Shown: positions 8,825 to 17,538 of the stretch, one piece after another
Numbering within the stretch: position 1 is the stretch's first letter
Layout: each line of letters opens with the position of its first letter
Source: Pelagibius sp050330205
GTDB lineage: Bacteria; Pseudomonadota; Alphaproteobacteria; Kiloniellales; Kiloniellaceae
Reading direction: 5' to 3'
DNA length: 64,000 bases
NCBI GenBank assembly: GCA_050330205.1
Contig: JBHJOA010000029.1
Span: 1 to 64,000, forward strand
Position numbers and translations under genes: made by a program
The notes under the pieces: model-generated
Told to the model about the DNA's origin: nothing
Database searches by the model: none
Seen by the model: only the letters and a program-made list of their open reading frames with translations

Positions 8825-8858
8825 GACGGGTCGGTTTCCGGGGGGAGGCCGGCCCGTC
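8825..8858 (+). promoter_or_regulatory. Intercistronic hairpin between subunit and chaperone genes
   Basis: A 10-base stem, GACGGGTCGG pairing with CCGGCCCGTC (one G-U pair), closes a 14-base loop. No T tract follows, so full termination is unlikely. Its position just after the abundant-subunit gene fits an mRNA stabiliser or partial attenuator that raises subunit over chaperone and usher levels. Confidence 0.6.
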
Positions 8859-8880
8859 CTCGCTTTGATTGGGGGAAACA

Positions 8881-9744
8881 ATGCAGTTCGATCAAGCCGT
8901 TGGGCACGCCGCACGGCGTGTCCCCGCGTCCTTTCTTTCGGCCCTGCTCGTTGTCCAGGTTGTGAGCGTGGCCTGCCTGTCCGGCACCCCGGCGGAGGCC
9001 GCCGGCGGACTGGTGGTGACACCGCAACTGGTGGAACTCGACAGCCGCAACGGCAGCCAGGTGCTGACGCTGGCCAATCGCGGCAGCGAAGCCGAGACCT
9101 ACCGCATCTCGATCGTGAACTACCGCATGGACGCGCAGGGCAACCTGCACCCGACGGAAACGCCCGCCGACGGCGAAGGCTTCGCCGGCGCGCTGTTCCG
9201 CTATGCACCGCGGCAGGTCACGCTGGAGCCGGGGAGGCCCCAGACGGTGCGTATCCTCTACCGTCGCCCCGCCAACCTGCAGGACGGTGAGTACCGCTCC
9301 CACCTGATGTTCCAGCAGGTGCCGAAAGCCACGCCGAGCAGCGCGAACGTGTCGGCCGCCAGCGGCCTTTCGATGCAGATTCAGACCGTTTTCGGTATCA
9401 CCGTGCCCGTCATCATCCGTCATGGCAGCCTGGAGGCGAGAAGCGCCTTGAGCGGCCTCAAGCCGATCGAAGTCGGCGAGGGACGCCCCGGCATCGCGCT
9501 GCGCATTGCGCGTGACGGCGGCAAGTCGCTGCGCGGCGACCTCGTGGCGACGATCGGCGGAGACGAAGTCGGCCGGCTGAACAATGTCGCCGTCTATCTC
9601 TCGACGCCGCATCGCGATGTGGTGCTGCCGCTCGATCCGGCGCGTCTGCCGCAGGCCGGCGGCCGCGAGGTTCTGGTCGAGTATCGCGAACGGCCTGAAC
9701 AAGGCGGCGCCGCCGTCGCCAGCGGCCTCATGCGATTGCCCTGA
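8881..9744 (+). CDS. PapD-like periplasmic pilus assembly chaperone
   Basis: The 287-residue product starts with a long signal peptide ending near GTPAEAAG and then shows the immunoglobulin-like N-terminal domain of fimbrial chaperones: GLVVTPQLVELDSRNGSQVLTLANRGSE is followed by TLEPGRPQTVRILYRRP, matching the chaperone G1 region, and by a conserved YRSHLMFQQVP motif. A second domain spans about 170-280. Chaperones of this type cap and fold subunits by donor-strand complementation. The ATG at 8881 is preferred over an in-frame TTG at 8869 because a GGGGGAA ribosome site precedes it. Usher gene follows after 44 bases. Confidence 0.85.
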   Translation: MQFDQAVGHAARRVPASFLSALLVVQVVSVACLSGTPAEAAGGLVVTPQLVELDSRNGSQVLTLANRGSEAETYRISIVNYRMDAQGNLHPTETPADGEGFAGALFRYAPRQVTLEPGRPQTVRILYRRPANLQDGEYRSHLMFQQVPKATPSSANVSAASGLSMQIQTVFGITVPVIIRHGSLEARSALSGLKPIEVGEGRPGIALRIARDGGKSLRGDLVATIGGDEVGRLNNVAVYLSTPHRDVVLPLDPARLPQAGGREVLVEYRERPEQGGAAVASGLMRLP

Positions 9745-9788
9745 GGTTTCCGGGCTGAGGCAGACGCTGGTTCCCGGGGTCCGGTTCC

Positions 9789-12524
9789 TTGCTGCTTTCC
9801 GCCGCTTGGAGGCTCCTGCCGTTCGCCGGGATTCTGGCGGCGTTGCTCCCGCACGCCGCCGCTGCCGAGCCACCGCCCTGGGCCGAGCGTCCTGACGATC
9901 AGGTCTACGTCTTCGGCCTGAGCCTCGACCGCTATATCCTGAGCGACGGCCTGGTTGCCTTCTACGACGGCGCCGAGACCTTCGCGCCCCTTGGTGCGCT
10001 AACCGATCTGCTGGAGTTCCCGATTTCCGTCGATCCCGCCGCGGGAACCGCCGTTGGCTGGTTCCTCGACGAGGGGCGGACCTTCCGGCTCGACCTTTCG
10101 GGATCTTTCGTCGAAATCTCGGGACGCCGCCATGAAGTCCCGGCGACGGCGGTCGAAGCGCATCCCGACGACATCTACGTCTCCCTTTCCGAACTCGAGC
10201 GCTGGTTTCCCCTGGCAATGGACTTGCAGTTCGCCAACCTGACCATCGTCGTCACGGCGCTGGAGCCCTTGCCGCTGCAGGAGCGAAGGGCGCGCGAAGA
10301 ACGGCGCCGCCACCTGCGCCGGGCTGCCGGCGACCTGGAACTCGAGCAGGTCGGGCCCGAAGCGCGCTGGTTCGACTGGCCGTTTGTCGATACCAGCATG
10401 GAAGTCTCCGGCCGCCGCCAGGGCGGCGAGCTGCATCGTCGCGGTCGCCTGACGACGACGGTGGCCGGCATTGTCGGTGGCCTCGACGGCGAAGCGACCA
10501 CCGTGGCCGACAGCGACCAGGAGGCCCCCAACTTCCGCCTGCGCCTCAGCCGCCGGTCTCTTGACGGCGGTCTGCTCGGGCCGCTCGATGCGCGCGAGTT
10601 CGCGTTCGGTGACGTCAGTACACCGGACATGCCCTTGGTCGCGGAGAATGCCGTGGGTCGGGGATTCGAGGTTTCCACCTTCGATCTCGACAGGCTGGCG
10701 CAGACCAACCGGGTGACTCTGCGCGGCGAGCTGCCGATCGGCTGGGAGGTGGAGGTCTACCGCAACGGCGAACTGATCGACTTCCAGACGGACAGCGATG
10801 TCGGTGACGGCCGCTATGAGTTCGCCAATCTCGACACTGTCGCCGGCTTCAACGAGTTTCGCCTGGTATTTTTCGGGCCGCAGGGCCAGAAGCGCGAGCT
10901 GGTGGAGAACTACTTCGTCTCGCCGAACTTCGTCGAACCCGGCCGGACCGACTTTCGCTTCGCCGCCAACCAGCGCAACCGTGACCTGATCGATCTCGAC
11001 GATACGCCCTCCCGCAATCCCGATGACGGCAAGGGCCGCGTGGTGCTGCAGGTGGAGCACGGCCTCAGCGAGACTCTCTCGGTAGGCGCCGGTGCGGCCA
11101 GCCTCTCGGTCGACGGCCGGCGACGGAACTACGGCAGCGTCAACCTGCAAGGCACCGTCTTCGGCGCGCTGGGGCAACTCGATGCGGCGGTCCACGACGG
11201 TGGCGGACTGGCGCTCGGCGGCCGTCTGCAGACACGGCTCGACGGCTGGTCCTTCTACGGGGAGCAGAGTTTCTTCGAGGAGTTCCATTCGGAGCAGACC
11301 GACAACACCTCGGTCTCGGGGCACCTGCGCAGCCGCAGCGCGCTGCGCCTGAACGGGCATCTGCCCGACTTCGGCTTCGGGCATCAGCCGCTTTCCGCCT
11401 CGGTCACCCACGATATCGCGGAGGGCGGCGACTGGCAGACGACGCTGTTCGGGAGGATGTCCGCCATCGTGCGGCCGCTCAACCTGGCACTGTCCTCGAC
11501 GACGCGCCTGCGGCGGGATCGCGACGCCGTCAGCGATGCGCGGCTGCTGGTCGGGACGCTGATGGGAGATTTCCGGCTGCGTGGCGAAGTCGGCGTCAAG
11601 TTCGCACCGGAGACGAGGTTCGACCAGGTGACCCTCAGCGCCGACTGGCGGATCAACGAGGACTTCGGTGCCCGCTTCGGGCTGCGTCACCAGGGCGGCG
11701 ACCGCGAACGGACCAGCCTCAGTACCGGCCTGAATTACCGCTTCGAGCATGTTGCGCTCGGCCTCAGCCTGACGGGCGACAGCGAGGGCGAATACAGCGC
11801 GACGCTCGGCCTGTCGTTCAGCCTTGGCCGCGACCCGCGCGATGGCAGCCTGGCAGTCCGGCCGCGTCCCTTCGCGCGGCAAGGCGCCGTCAGTGCCCAG
11901 GTGTTTCTCGACCGCAACAACAACGGCGTTTTCGATGGCGACGACGAGCCGATCGCCGATGCCGGGTTCTCCGGTCCTCGGATACCGCGCGGAACGCGGA
12001 CCGACGACAGCGGCGGCGCCTTCATCGTCGGCCTGGCGCCCTACCGCGAAACCGAGATCGGTCTCAACGAGGGAACGCTGGAAGATCCCTTCTGGACCTC
12101 AGGGAGCCGCCCGGTCGCCGTGGTCAGCCGTCCCGGCAGCACCACCACCCTGCTGTTTCCGGTGATCGAGACCGGCGAGGTCGACGGCACCGTGATGATC
12201 GGCGGGGCCGGCGACAGCGGCTGGCGTCCCGGTGCCGCCATGAGGGTCGTGCTCAGCGACCTGCAGGGGCGAGTGGTGGCGGAAACCACCTCGGCTTACG
12301 ACGGCTACTACTTTCTCGGCAGGATTCCCTACGGCCACTACCGGGTTTCGCTGGATCCCCGGCAACTCGAAGAACTGGGATACCTCGAGGCGGCGCCCCA
12401 CGACCTCGCCCTCGACGCCGAGGAACCTTTTGCCATCGGCCTGGATCTCAACGCGTCGCTCGCGCCGCCAGTGCCGGCGGTGAGCGCCGCCGCGGCGCCA
12501 TTGGATGCAAGCCTCGGCCGGTAA
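9789..12524 (+). CDS. Usher-like outer membrane protein with C-terminal carboxypeptidase-regulatory-like domains
   Basis: The 911-residue product begins with a signal peptide (TTG start, cleavage near LPHAAAAEPP). Residues about 30-165 form an unusual periplasmic domain. The central region (about 190-680) is a long series of amphipathic beta strands as in a pore; one stretch (about 305-375, GWEVEVYRNGELIDFQTDS then FNEFRLVFFGPQGQ) closely resembles the usher plug region. After about 690 come an SdrD-B-like module (VFLDRNNNGVFDGDDEPIAD, a likely calcium loop) and a carboxypeptidase-regulatory-like domain. Position after a PapD-like chaperone supports an usher role. It is more divergent than classical FimD/PapC, and no cysteine-pair C-terminal domain is visible. 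I found no separate tip adhesin gene. Confidence 0.78.
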   Translation: MLLSAAWRLLPFAGILAALLPHAAAAEPPPWAERPDDQVYVFGLSLDRYILSDGLVAFYDGAETFAPLGALTDLLEFPISVDPAAGTAVGWFLDEGRTFRLDLSGSFVEISGRRHEVPATAVEAHPDDIYVSLSELERWFPLAMDLQFANLTIVVTALEPLPLQERRAREERRRHLRRAAGDLELEQVGPEARWFDWPFVDTSMEVSGRRQGGELHRRGRLTTTVAGIVGGLDGEATTVADSDQEAPNFRLRLSRRSLDGGLLGPLDAREFAFGDVSTPDMPLVAENAVGRGFEVSTFDLDRLAQTNRVTLRGELPIGWEVEVYRNGELIDFQTDSDVGDGRYEFANLDTVAGFNEFRLVFFGPQGQKRELVENYFVSPNFVEPGRTDFRFAANQRNRDLIDLDDTPSRNPDDGKGRVVLQVEHGLSETLSVGAGAASLSVDGRRRNYGSVNLQGTVFGALGQLDAAVHDGGGLALGGRLQTRLDGWSFYGEQSFFEEFHSEQTDNTSVSGHLRSRSALRLNGHLPDFGFGHQPLSASVTHDIAEGGDWQTTLFGRMSAIVRPLNLALSSTTRLRRDRDAVSDARLLVGTLMGDFRLRGEVGVKFAPETRFDQVTLSADWRINEDFGARFGLRHQGGDRERTSLSTGLNYRFEHVALGLSLTGDSEGEYSATLGLSFSLGRDPRDGSLAVRPRPFARQGAVSAQVFLDRNNNGVFDGDDEPIADAGFSGPRIPRGTRTDDSGGAFIVGLAPYRETEIGLNEGTLEDPFWTSGSRPVAVVSRPGSTTTLLFPVIETGEVDGTVMIGGAGDSGWRPGAAMRVVLSDLQGRVVAETTSAYDGYYFLGRIPYGHYRVSLDPRQLEELGYLEAAPHDLALDAEEPFAIGLDLNASLAPPVPAVSAAAAPLDASLGR

Positions 12525-12548
12525 CGGAGGGTCTCAGCGTGGGCAGTC

Positions 12549-13460
12549 TCAGGATTCGCCCGCCAGTCGCGGCAGAAAACGCACTCGAGCAGCGAGGCGT
12601 TCGCCCGGCTCGAGCACCTGGAGGCCGGTATCGCCGCGGTGCGCCGCCAGGTTTACCGCATCGGTGCAATGGCTGACCGGCTCGGCGCAGAAATAGTCGG
12701 CGCCGGCCGGCGTGTAGACCACCAGGAAGGCAAGGGCCGGATCGCACTCCAGGGCGAGCGAGGCGCCGAGTTCGGGCCAGTCGATCGTGGCGCGCCCGTC
12801 GAAGCCGGTGAAGCAGTTGTCGAGGGCGGCGGTGGCGGGCCGCAGGCCGGCCGAGGGGTCGGCACCGGCGGCCGGCGTCACAAGGCCGGTGGGCATGACC
12901 TCGCTGTCGGTGACCCACATGCCGGTGACGCCGGCGGTCAGCCGGCAGGCCGGCGTGCGCGGGAAGTAAGGGTGCAGGCCGAGGCCGGCCGGCATCGCCG
13001 CGGTGCCTTCATTGACTAACGCGATCTCCAGCGTGAGCGCGCCGTTTTCGAGTTGAAAGTGCTGTTCGGCCCGGTAGGGCGCCGGCCAGTCGCTGCCGTC
13101 GTGCGCGTAGACGAGGCGCACGCGATCCGGATTTTGATCGGCGACGCGCCAGGGCAACTGCCAGCCGTGGCCGTGGATGGTGTGGCGCGAAGGGGCGAAG
13201 TTCGGCTCGAGACGCAGGTTGCGGCCGGCGAAGTGGAAGCGGCCGTCGCGGATGCGATTGGAATAGGGCACCAGGGGAAAGCAGGCACTGGCGTTGGGCG
13301 CAAAGCCGCCGCTTGCGGGCGCCGGACGCAGCCAGTCGATGACGCCGTCTTCGCTGCGCCAGCGGAACGCCGTGAGGCAACCGCCCTGGCCCGGTGCCAC
13401 TTCGCACTCGCCCCTGCCGTCGGTCAGCAGGACACGGCATTCGTCTCGGGAATCTCGCAT
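12549..13460 (-). CDS. Aldose 1-epimerase (mutarotase) family protein
   Basis: The 303-residue protein has the galactose-mutarotase fold with the substrate-binding arginine in VPYSNRIRDGRF, the histidine of HTIHGHGW and the catalytic-site HPYF motif (GLGLHPYFPR). These enzymes interconvert alpha and beta anomers of aldoses. It is convergent with the usher gene (24 bases apart) and divergent from the SMP-30 gene, so a shared control region with sugar catabolism is likely. The exact sugar cannot be assigned; the neighbours point to galactose-, fucose- or arabinose-type sugars. Confidence 0.88.
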   Translation of the reverse strand: MRDSRDECRVLLTDGRGECEVAPGQGGCLTAFRWRSEDGVIDWLRPAPASGGFAPNASACFPLVPYSNRIRDGRFHFAGRNLRLEPNFAPSRHTIHGHGWQLPWRVADQNPDRVRLVYAHDGSDWPAPYRAEQHFQLENGALTLEIALVNEGTAAMPAGLGLHPYFPRTPACRLTAGVTGMWVTDSEVMPTGLVTPAAGADPSAGLRPATAALDNCFTGFDGRATIDWPELGASLALECDPALAFLVVYTPAGADYFCAEPVSHCTDAVNLAAHRGDTGLQVLEPGERLAARVRFLPRLAGES

Positions 13461-13667
13461 GACTTGTCGTAGTTTCCGGTCCGGGATCGGCGCCCCCCGC
13501 CGATGGGTCCTTATTGTATCGCCAATTCAAGGTCTTGTGCAGCCTCGCTGCCGGTCGATGGCGCAACGGGTGCGGGCATCCCAGCGCGGCGCGTATTTCA
13601 CGGTTTGGATATCAGGCCAAAAGCCTTACCCTGCGCCAAACCGGTCAACGGCGCAGTGGGAGGGCGA

Positions 13668-14543
13668 ATGGCGGACGTGCGGTGCCTGTGGGAGGCGGGT
13701 GCGGTCCTGGGCGAGGGGCCGCTGTGGTCGCCGCGCGAGGGCGTGCTCTACTGGGTCGACATCAAGGCGCCGGCGCTGCACCGCTACCGCCCGGCCGATG
13801 GCGACAAAACCTCATGGGTGATGCCGGAGCCGATCGGCTGGGTCATCGAGCGGGCCAATGGCGGCGGACTGGTGGCCGGCTTCAAGGACCGTGGCTTCGC
13901 CTTCCTCACGCCCGGCACCATGGCGCCGGAGACCATCGGTCAGCCCGAACCCGACTACCCCGACAACCGCTTCAACGATGCCAAGGCAGACGCCATCGGA
14001 TGCATCTGGGCCGGTACCATGGACGACGGCGAGCGCGAAGCCTCCGGTGCGCTTTACCGCCTCGATCCCGATCTCGACTGGCACCGCATGGACAAGGGCT
14101 ACGTCGTGACCAACGGCCCGGCCTTCAGTCCCGATAACCGCCGGCTCTATCACACCGACACCTTCGAGGGGACGATCTACGTCTTCGATCTCTCGGAAAA
14201 CGGCAAGCTGTCCAACAAGCGCGTCTTCGTCACCATTCCCGAGGGCGACGGCTATCCCGACGGCATGACCTGCGACGCCGAGGGCGGCCTCTGGGTCGCG
14301 CACTGGGGCGGCTGGAGGCTGACCCGCTTCACGCCCGCGGGCGAGGTCGACCGGGTGATCGAGATGCCGGTGGCGCAGGTAACCAGCTGCACCTTCGGCG
14401 GCCCGGATCTGGACCGCCTCTACGTCACCTCTGCTTCCATCGGCCTCGACGAGGAGGATCTGGCTGCGCAGCCACTGGCGGGGGCGCTCTTCGAGATCGA
14501 CCCGGGGGTAAAGGGGCTGCCGGCGGGGTGCTTCGGCGGCTGA
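13668..14543 (+). CDS. SMP-30/gluconolactonase family lactonase
   Basis: The 291-residue product is a six-bladed propeller of the SMP-30/LRE family, which hydrolyses sugar lactones with a divalent metal. Metal ligands are visible as the glutamate of LGEGPLWS, the asparagine of VTNGPAFSPD and the aspartate of YPDGMTCD; the substrate motif RFNDAKAD is also present. A GGGAGG-type ribosome site precedes the ATG at 13668. In the local pathway it would open the lactone formed from a sugar by a dehydrogenase not found in this window. It is divergent from the epimerase. Confidence 0.9.
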   Translation: MADVRCLWEAGAVLGEGPLWSPREGVLYWVDIKAPALHRYRPADGDKTSWVMPEPIGWVIERANGGGLVAGFKDRGFAFLTPGTMAPETIGQPEPDYPDNRFNDAKADAIGCIWAGTMDDGEREASGALYRLDPDLDWHRMDKGYVVTNGPAFSPDNRRLYHTDTFEGTIYVFDLSENGKLSNKRVFVTIPEGDGYPDGMTCDAEGGLWVAHWGGWRLTRFTPAGEVDRVIEMPVAQVTSCTFGGPDLDRLYVTSASIGLDEEDLAAQPLAGALFEIDPGVKGLPAGCFGG

Positions 14544-14551
14544 GTGCAGGT

Positions 14552-15529
14552 TTACTTCGTCTTCTTCTTCCTCGGCTTCTTCGCCGCCTTGGGTTCCGGT
14601 TGCAGCGTTGCGCCGTTGAAGTTGGCCACTGCGTCGCAGAGCATCGGCATGTTGCGCTCGCCGCGGCCCATGGCCAGGGCCATGGTGTAGGTCTGCTTCA
14701 CCGCGCCGGCGACCACTGTGGTCAGCTTCTCCGAATCGGCCAGCTGGTTGAAGTAGCGCACGTCCTTGTCGCAGTTGGCGATGGTGAACTCGTGCGCCTT
14801 GGGGTCGCCGCCGATCACCCATTTGCAGACGTTCTGGAACATGCCGCTGTTGAGGCCGCCGGCGGAGATTACCTCGTGGAACTTCTCCAGCGGCACGCCG
14901 GTCTTCTTTGCCGCGGTGAAGGCCTCGGCGTAGACGGCGACGTAGCTCATGGCGACGAAGTTGTTGATCAGCTTCATCTTGTGGCCGGCGCCGACCGGAC
15001 CGACGTGGATGATATTCTCGGCCCAGGTCTCGATCAGCGGGCGGACTTCCTTCAGGGTCTTGCGGTCGGCACCGACGAAGGTGTTCAGCAGGCCCTGTTC
15101 CGCCTCCTTGGGCGATCGCCCGAGCGGCGCGTCGATCAGGCGTACGCCGAGCGGCGCCAGCTCCTCCACCAGTGCCAGGGTCGAATTGGGGTCGGCGGTG
15201 GAGCAATCGACGATGATCAGGCCTCCCCGATCTCTGGCCCGATCTCTGGCCTGGGCACCGGCCTTGATGCCGTCCTTGCGGCGGATCAGGTCCTCCACCT
15301 GCACCGAGGAGGTGACGCAGAGAAAGATCACGTCGCAGTGCTTCGCCAGCTCAGCCGGGCTCTTCGCCTCCTTGGCGCCGCGTTTCACGAGGTCGTTTAC
15401 CGGCTTGCGATTGCGATGGCCCATGATCGACAGGGGGTAGCCCTTTTCGACGATGTTCCGGGCCATGCCGTGGCCCATCAGGCCGACGCCGATGAAGCCG
15501 ACGCGTTGCTTCTTATCGCTCGCGCTCAA
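14552..15529 (-). CDS. NAD(P)-dependent beta-hydroxyacid dehydrogenase (3-hydroxyisobutyrate dehydrogenase family)
   Basis: The 325-residue enzyme has a Rossmann motif GFIGVGLMGHGMARNI at the N terminus and the catalytic lysine in GHKMKLINN of the C-terminal helical domain. Relatives oxidise tartronate semialdehyde-type, L-serine or 3-hydroxyisobutyrate substrates. I chose the TTG at 15529 because a GGAGAGGAG ribosome site lies just before it and the Rossmann motif starts 9 residues in; the open frame continues upstream into the FAH gene region but is not coding there. The product ends with a lysine-rich tail (PRKKKTK). An in-frame 12-base tandem duplication inserts an ARDR repeat after the nucleotide-binding half. 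Confidence 0.85.
   Translation of the reverse strand: MSASDKKQRVGFIGVGLMGHGMARNIVEKGYPLSIMGHRNRKPVNDLVKRGAKEAKSPAELAKHCDVIFLCVTSSVQVEDLIRRKDGIKAGAQARDRARDRGGLIIVDCSTADPNSTLALVEELAPLGVRLIDAPLGRSPKEAEQGLLNTFVGADRKTLKEVRPLIETWAENIIHVGPVGAGHKMKLINNFVAMSYVAVYAEAFTAAKKTGVPLEKFHEVISAGGLNSGMFQNVCKWVIGGDPKAHEFTIANCDKDVRYFNQLADSEKLTTVVAGAVKQTYTMALAMGRGERNMPMLCDAVANFNGATLQPEPKAAKKPRKKKTK
15228..15251. repeat. In-frame 12-base tandem duplication inside the dehydrogenase gene
   Basis: CGATCTCTGGCC occurs twice head to tail. On the coding strand it adds four residues (ARDR) to a surface loop following a predicted helix, without breaking the frame. It looks like a recent slippage event. Confidence 0.9.
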
Positions 15530-15567
15530 GTTCGCGTCTCCTCTCCTTGGGCTGGAAGCTGCCGCCG

Positions 15568-16413
15568 TCAGTCGGGGGCGACCACGTGCTGGCGCTGTTC
15601 GCCGAGCCCCTCGACGCTCAACGTCATGACGTCGCCGGGTTTCAGGTAGGTCGGCGGCTTCTGGCCCATGCCGACGCCCGGCGGCGTGCCGGTGGTGACG
15701 ATGTCGCCGGTCTGCAGGCTCATGAAGCGGCTGACATAGCTGATGAGGTGCGCCACCGTGAACACCATGGTCCTGGTGCTGCCGTCCTGATAGCGATGGC
15801 CGTTGACCTCCAGCCAGAGATGCAGATCCTGCGGGTCGGGCACCTCGTCGGGGGTGACCAGCCAGGGGCCGACCGGGCCGAAGGTGTCGGCGCTCTTGCC
15901 CTTGACCCATTGGCCGGTGCCTTCCAGTTGGAAGCCGCGCTCGGAAACGTCGTTGACGATGCAGTAGCCGGCGACGTGATTCAGGGCATCGGCTTCGTCG
16001 ATGTACTTGCCGGGGGTGCCGATGACACAGGCCAGTTCGACCTCCCAGTCGCATTTCTGCGAGCCGCGCGGAATCACCACGGTATCGTTGGGCCCGCATA
16101 TGCAGCTGGTCGCCTTCATGAAAATGACCGGCTCCTTCGGCACATCGACGCCTGACTCCGCGGCGTGGTCGGCGTAGTTGAGACCGATGGCGACGAACTT
16201 GCCGACGGCACCGACACAGGCACCCAGGCGCGGCGAGCCATTGACCGCCGGCAGACTCTCGAGATCGATCTGCTTCAGCTTCTCCAGGGCGTCCGGCAGC
16301 AGGGCGGCGCCGGCGACGTCGGCGATATGGCCGGACAGGTCGCGCAGCGTTCCCTTGCGGTCGAGGGCGCCGGGCTTTTCCTGGCCGACGGCACCGTAGC
16401 GCAGCAGTTTCAT
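15568..16413 (-). CDS. Fumarylacetoacetate hydrolase (FAH) family protein
   Basis: The 281-residue product has the FAH fold with the metal ligands in DWEVELACVIG and the IVNDVSERGFQ helix, plus the substrate loop TTGTPPGVGMGQ. Family members cleave or decarboxylate diketo acids; those found with sugar-acid genes hydrolyse 2,4-diketo-3-deoxy sugar acids to pyruvate and a hydroxy acid. The gene is followed on the same strand by the hydroxyacid dehydrogenase gene 38 bases away, and preceded by a 2-hydroxyacid dehydrogenase gene, so the three likely form an operon. Substrate identity is inference from context. Confidence 0.88.
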   Translation of the reverse strand: MKLLRYGAVGQEKPGALDRKGTLRDLSGHIADVAGAALLPDALEKLKQIDLESLPAVNGSPRLGACVGAVGKFVAIGLNYADHAAESGVDVPKEPVIFMKATSCICGPNDTVVIPRGSQKCDWEVELACVIGTPGKYIDEADALNHVAGYCIVNDVSERGFQLEGTGQWVKGKSADTFGPVGPWLVTPDEVPDPQDLHLWLEVNGHRYQDGSTRTMVFTVAHLISYVSRFMSLQTGDIVTTGTPPGVGMGQKPPTYLKPGDVMTLSVEGLGEQRQHVVAPD

Positions 16414-16489
16414 GAATTCCTCCCCTCCGGGTGCGTGTATCTCGGCAACGTATTCTGCGGTGGCGCGTTCAACGGTGGCGCGCGGCGGG

Positions 16490-17422
16490 CTAGACCGGCG
16501 TCAGGACCGGCTTGCCGGCGAAGTGGGCGCGCAGATTTGCCACCACGAGGTCGCCCATGGCACGCCGCGTCTCGTGGGTCGCGCTGGCCGCATGCGGCTG
16601 CAGGACGGCCTGCTCCATCGCCAGCAGCGCCTCGGGCACCTCGGGTTCCTGGGCGAAGACGTCGAGGCCGGCGCCGCCGAGGCGGCCCTCCTGCAGCGCG
16701 GCGACCAGGGCCGGTTCGTCGACCACCGAGCCGCGCGCGACATTGATGAAGATGCCTTCCGGGCCGAGGGCGTCGAACACGGCGCGGTCGACGATCTTGT
16801 CGGTGGCGGGGCCGCCGGGGCAGATGGCGACCAGGAAATCGCAGTCGCGCGCCATCTCCACGAGGTCGGCGTAGTAGCGGTAGGGCACGTCCTGACGGCT
16901 ACGGCCGTGGTAGGCGATCTCCATGCCGAAGACCTCCGCCTTGCGGGCGATGTCCTTGCCGATGCGCCCGAGGCCGAGGATGCCGAGGCGGCGGCCGCGG
17001 ATGGCGCGGGTCAGGTGCATGGCGCCTTTCAACCACTTGCCTTCGCGGACGTAGCGGTCGCCGTTGCAGATCTCGCGGGAAGTGGCGAGCAGCAGCGCGA
17101 TGGCCATGTTGGCGACGTCGTCGTTCAGAACGTCCGGCGTGTTGGTGACGATCACCTTGCGCTTCGCGGCGTGCTGAAGGTCGATGGAATCGACGCCGAC
17201 CCCGTAGCAGCCGATGATCTCGAGCTTGGGCAGGGCATCCATCAGGTCGGCGCCGGCGCCGAGGTTGCCGCTGGTGGCGATCGCCCGCACCCCGGGGCCG
17301 ACCTCCTTCAGCAGATCCGCCCGGTTGGCGGCCTCCCAGAGACGGTGGACGGTGAACTCGCGGTCCAGGGTTTCCATGACATGGGGCATCATCGGGCCGA
17401 CCATAACCAGTTCCGGCTTCAC
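16490..17422 (-). CDS. D-isomer-specific 2-hydroxyacid dehydrogenase
   Basis: The 310-residue enzyme carries the NAD-binding motif GILGLGRIGKDIA and the catalytic set of the family: an arginine in NVARGSVVDE, the glutamate of DVFAQEPEVP and the histidine of LQPHAASATHETR. The family reduces glyoxylate, hydroxypyruvate or similar 2-keto acids. It heads a minus-strand run with the FAH and hydroxyacid dehydrogenase genes and is divergent from denD across 188 bases that hold a possible LacI-type operator. Its likely role is in handling two- or three-carbon keto acids released by sugar-acid breakdown. Confidence 0.92.
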   Translation of the reverse strand: MKPELVMVGPMMPHVMETLDREFTVHRLWEAANRADLLKEVGPGVRAIATSGNLGAGADLMDALPKLEIIGCYGVGVDSIDLQHAAKRKVIVTNTPDVLNDDVANMAIALLLATSREICNGDRYVREGKWLKGAMHLTRAIRGRRLGILGLGRIGKDIARKAEVFGMEIAYHGRSRQDVPYRYYADLVEMARDCDFLVAICPGGPATDKIVDRAVFDALGPEGIFINVARGSVVDEPALVAALQEGRLGGAGLDVFAQEPEVPEALLAMEQAVLQPHAASATHETRRAMGDLVVANLRAHFAGKPVLTPV

Positions 17423-17519
17423 GCAAATTTCTCCAGTTTCATGAGCGCCCAGGGGCCGGGAATGCCGCCGTCTTTCGCGGGCGCGGTCAGAATTTTCTTA
17501 GGAAGCGCGGCCCTTCTTC

Positions 17520-17538
17520 ATTGGACAGCGCTACCCAT
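17520..17538. promoter_or_regulatory. Candidate LacI-family operator in the divergent sugar-acid promoter region
   Basis: ATTGGACAGCGCTACCCAT has a central AGCGCT and near-symmetric outer arms, resembling the TGGTAGCGCTACCA-type sites of LacI-family sugar regulators. It lies between the divergent 2-hydroxyacid dehydrogenase and denD genes. The left arm is imperfect and no LacI-family gene is in the window. Confidence 0.4.

Noticed and set aside
9999..11882. A 627-codon minus-strand frame opposite the usher-like gene
   Set aside because: Mirror image of the codon bias of the real gene; no signal peptide, no motif.
14552..16099. A 515-codon reading of the dehydrogenase joined to upstream sequence as a fusion protein
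   Set aside because: The upstream 190 codons overlap the FAH gene out of frame and lack its motifs; the TTG at 15529 with a strong ribosome site gives a normal-length enzyme.
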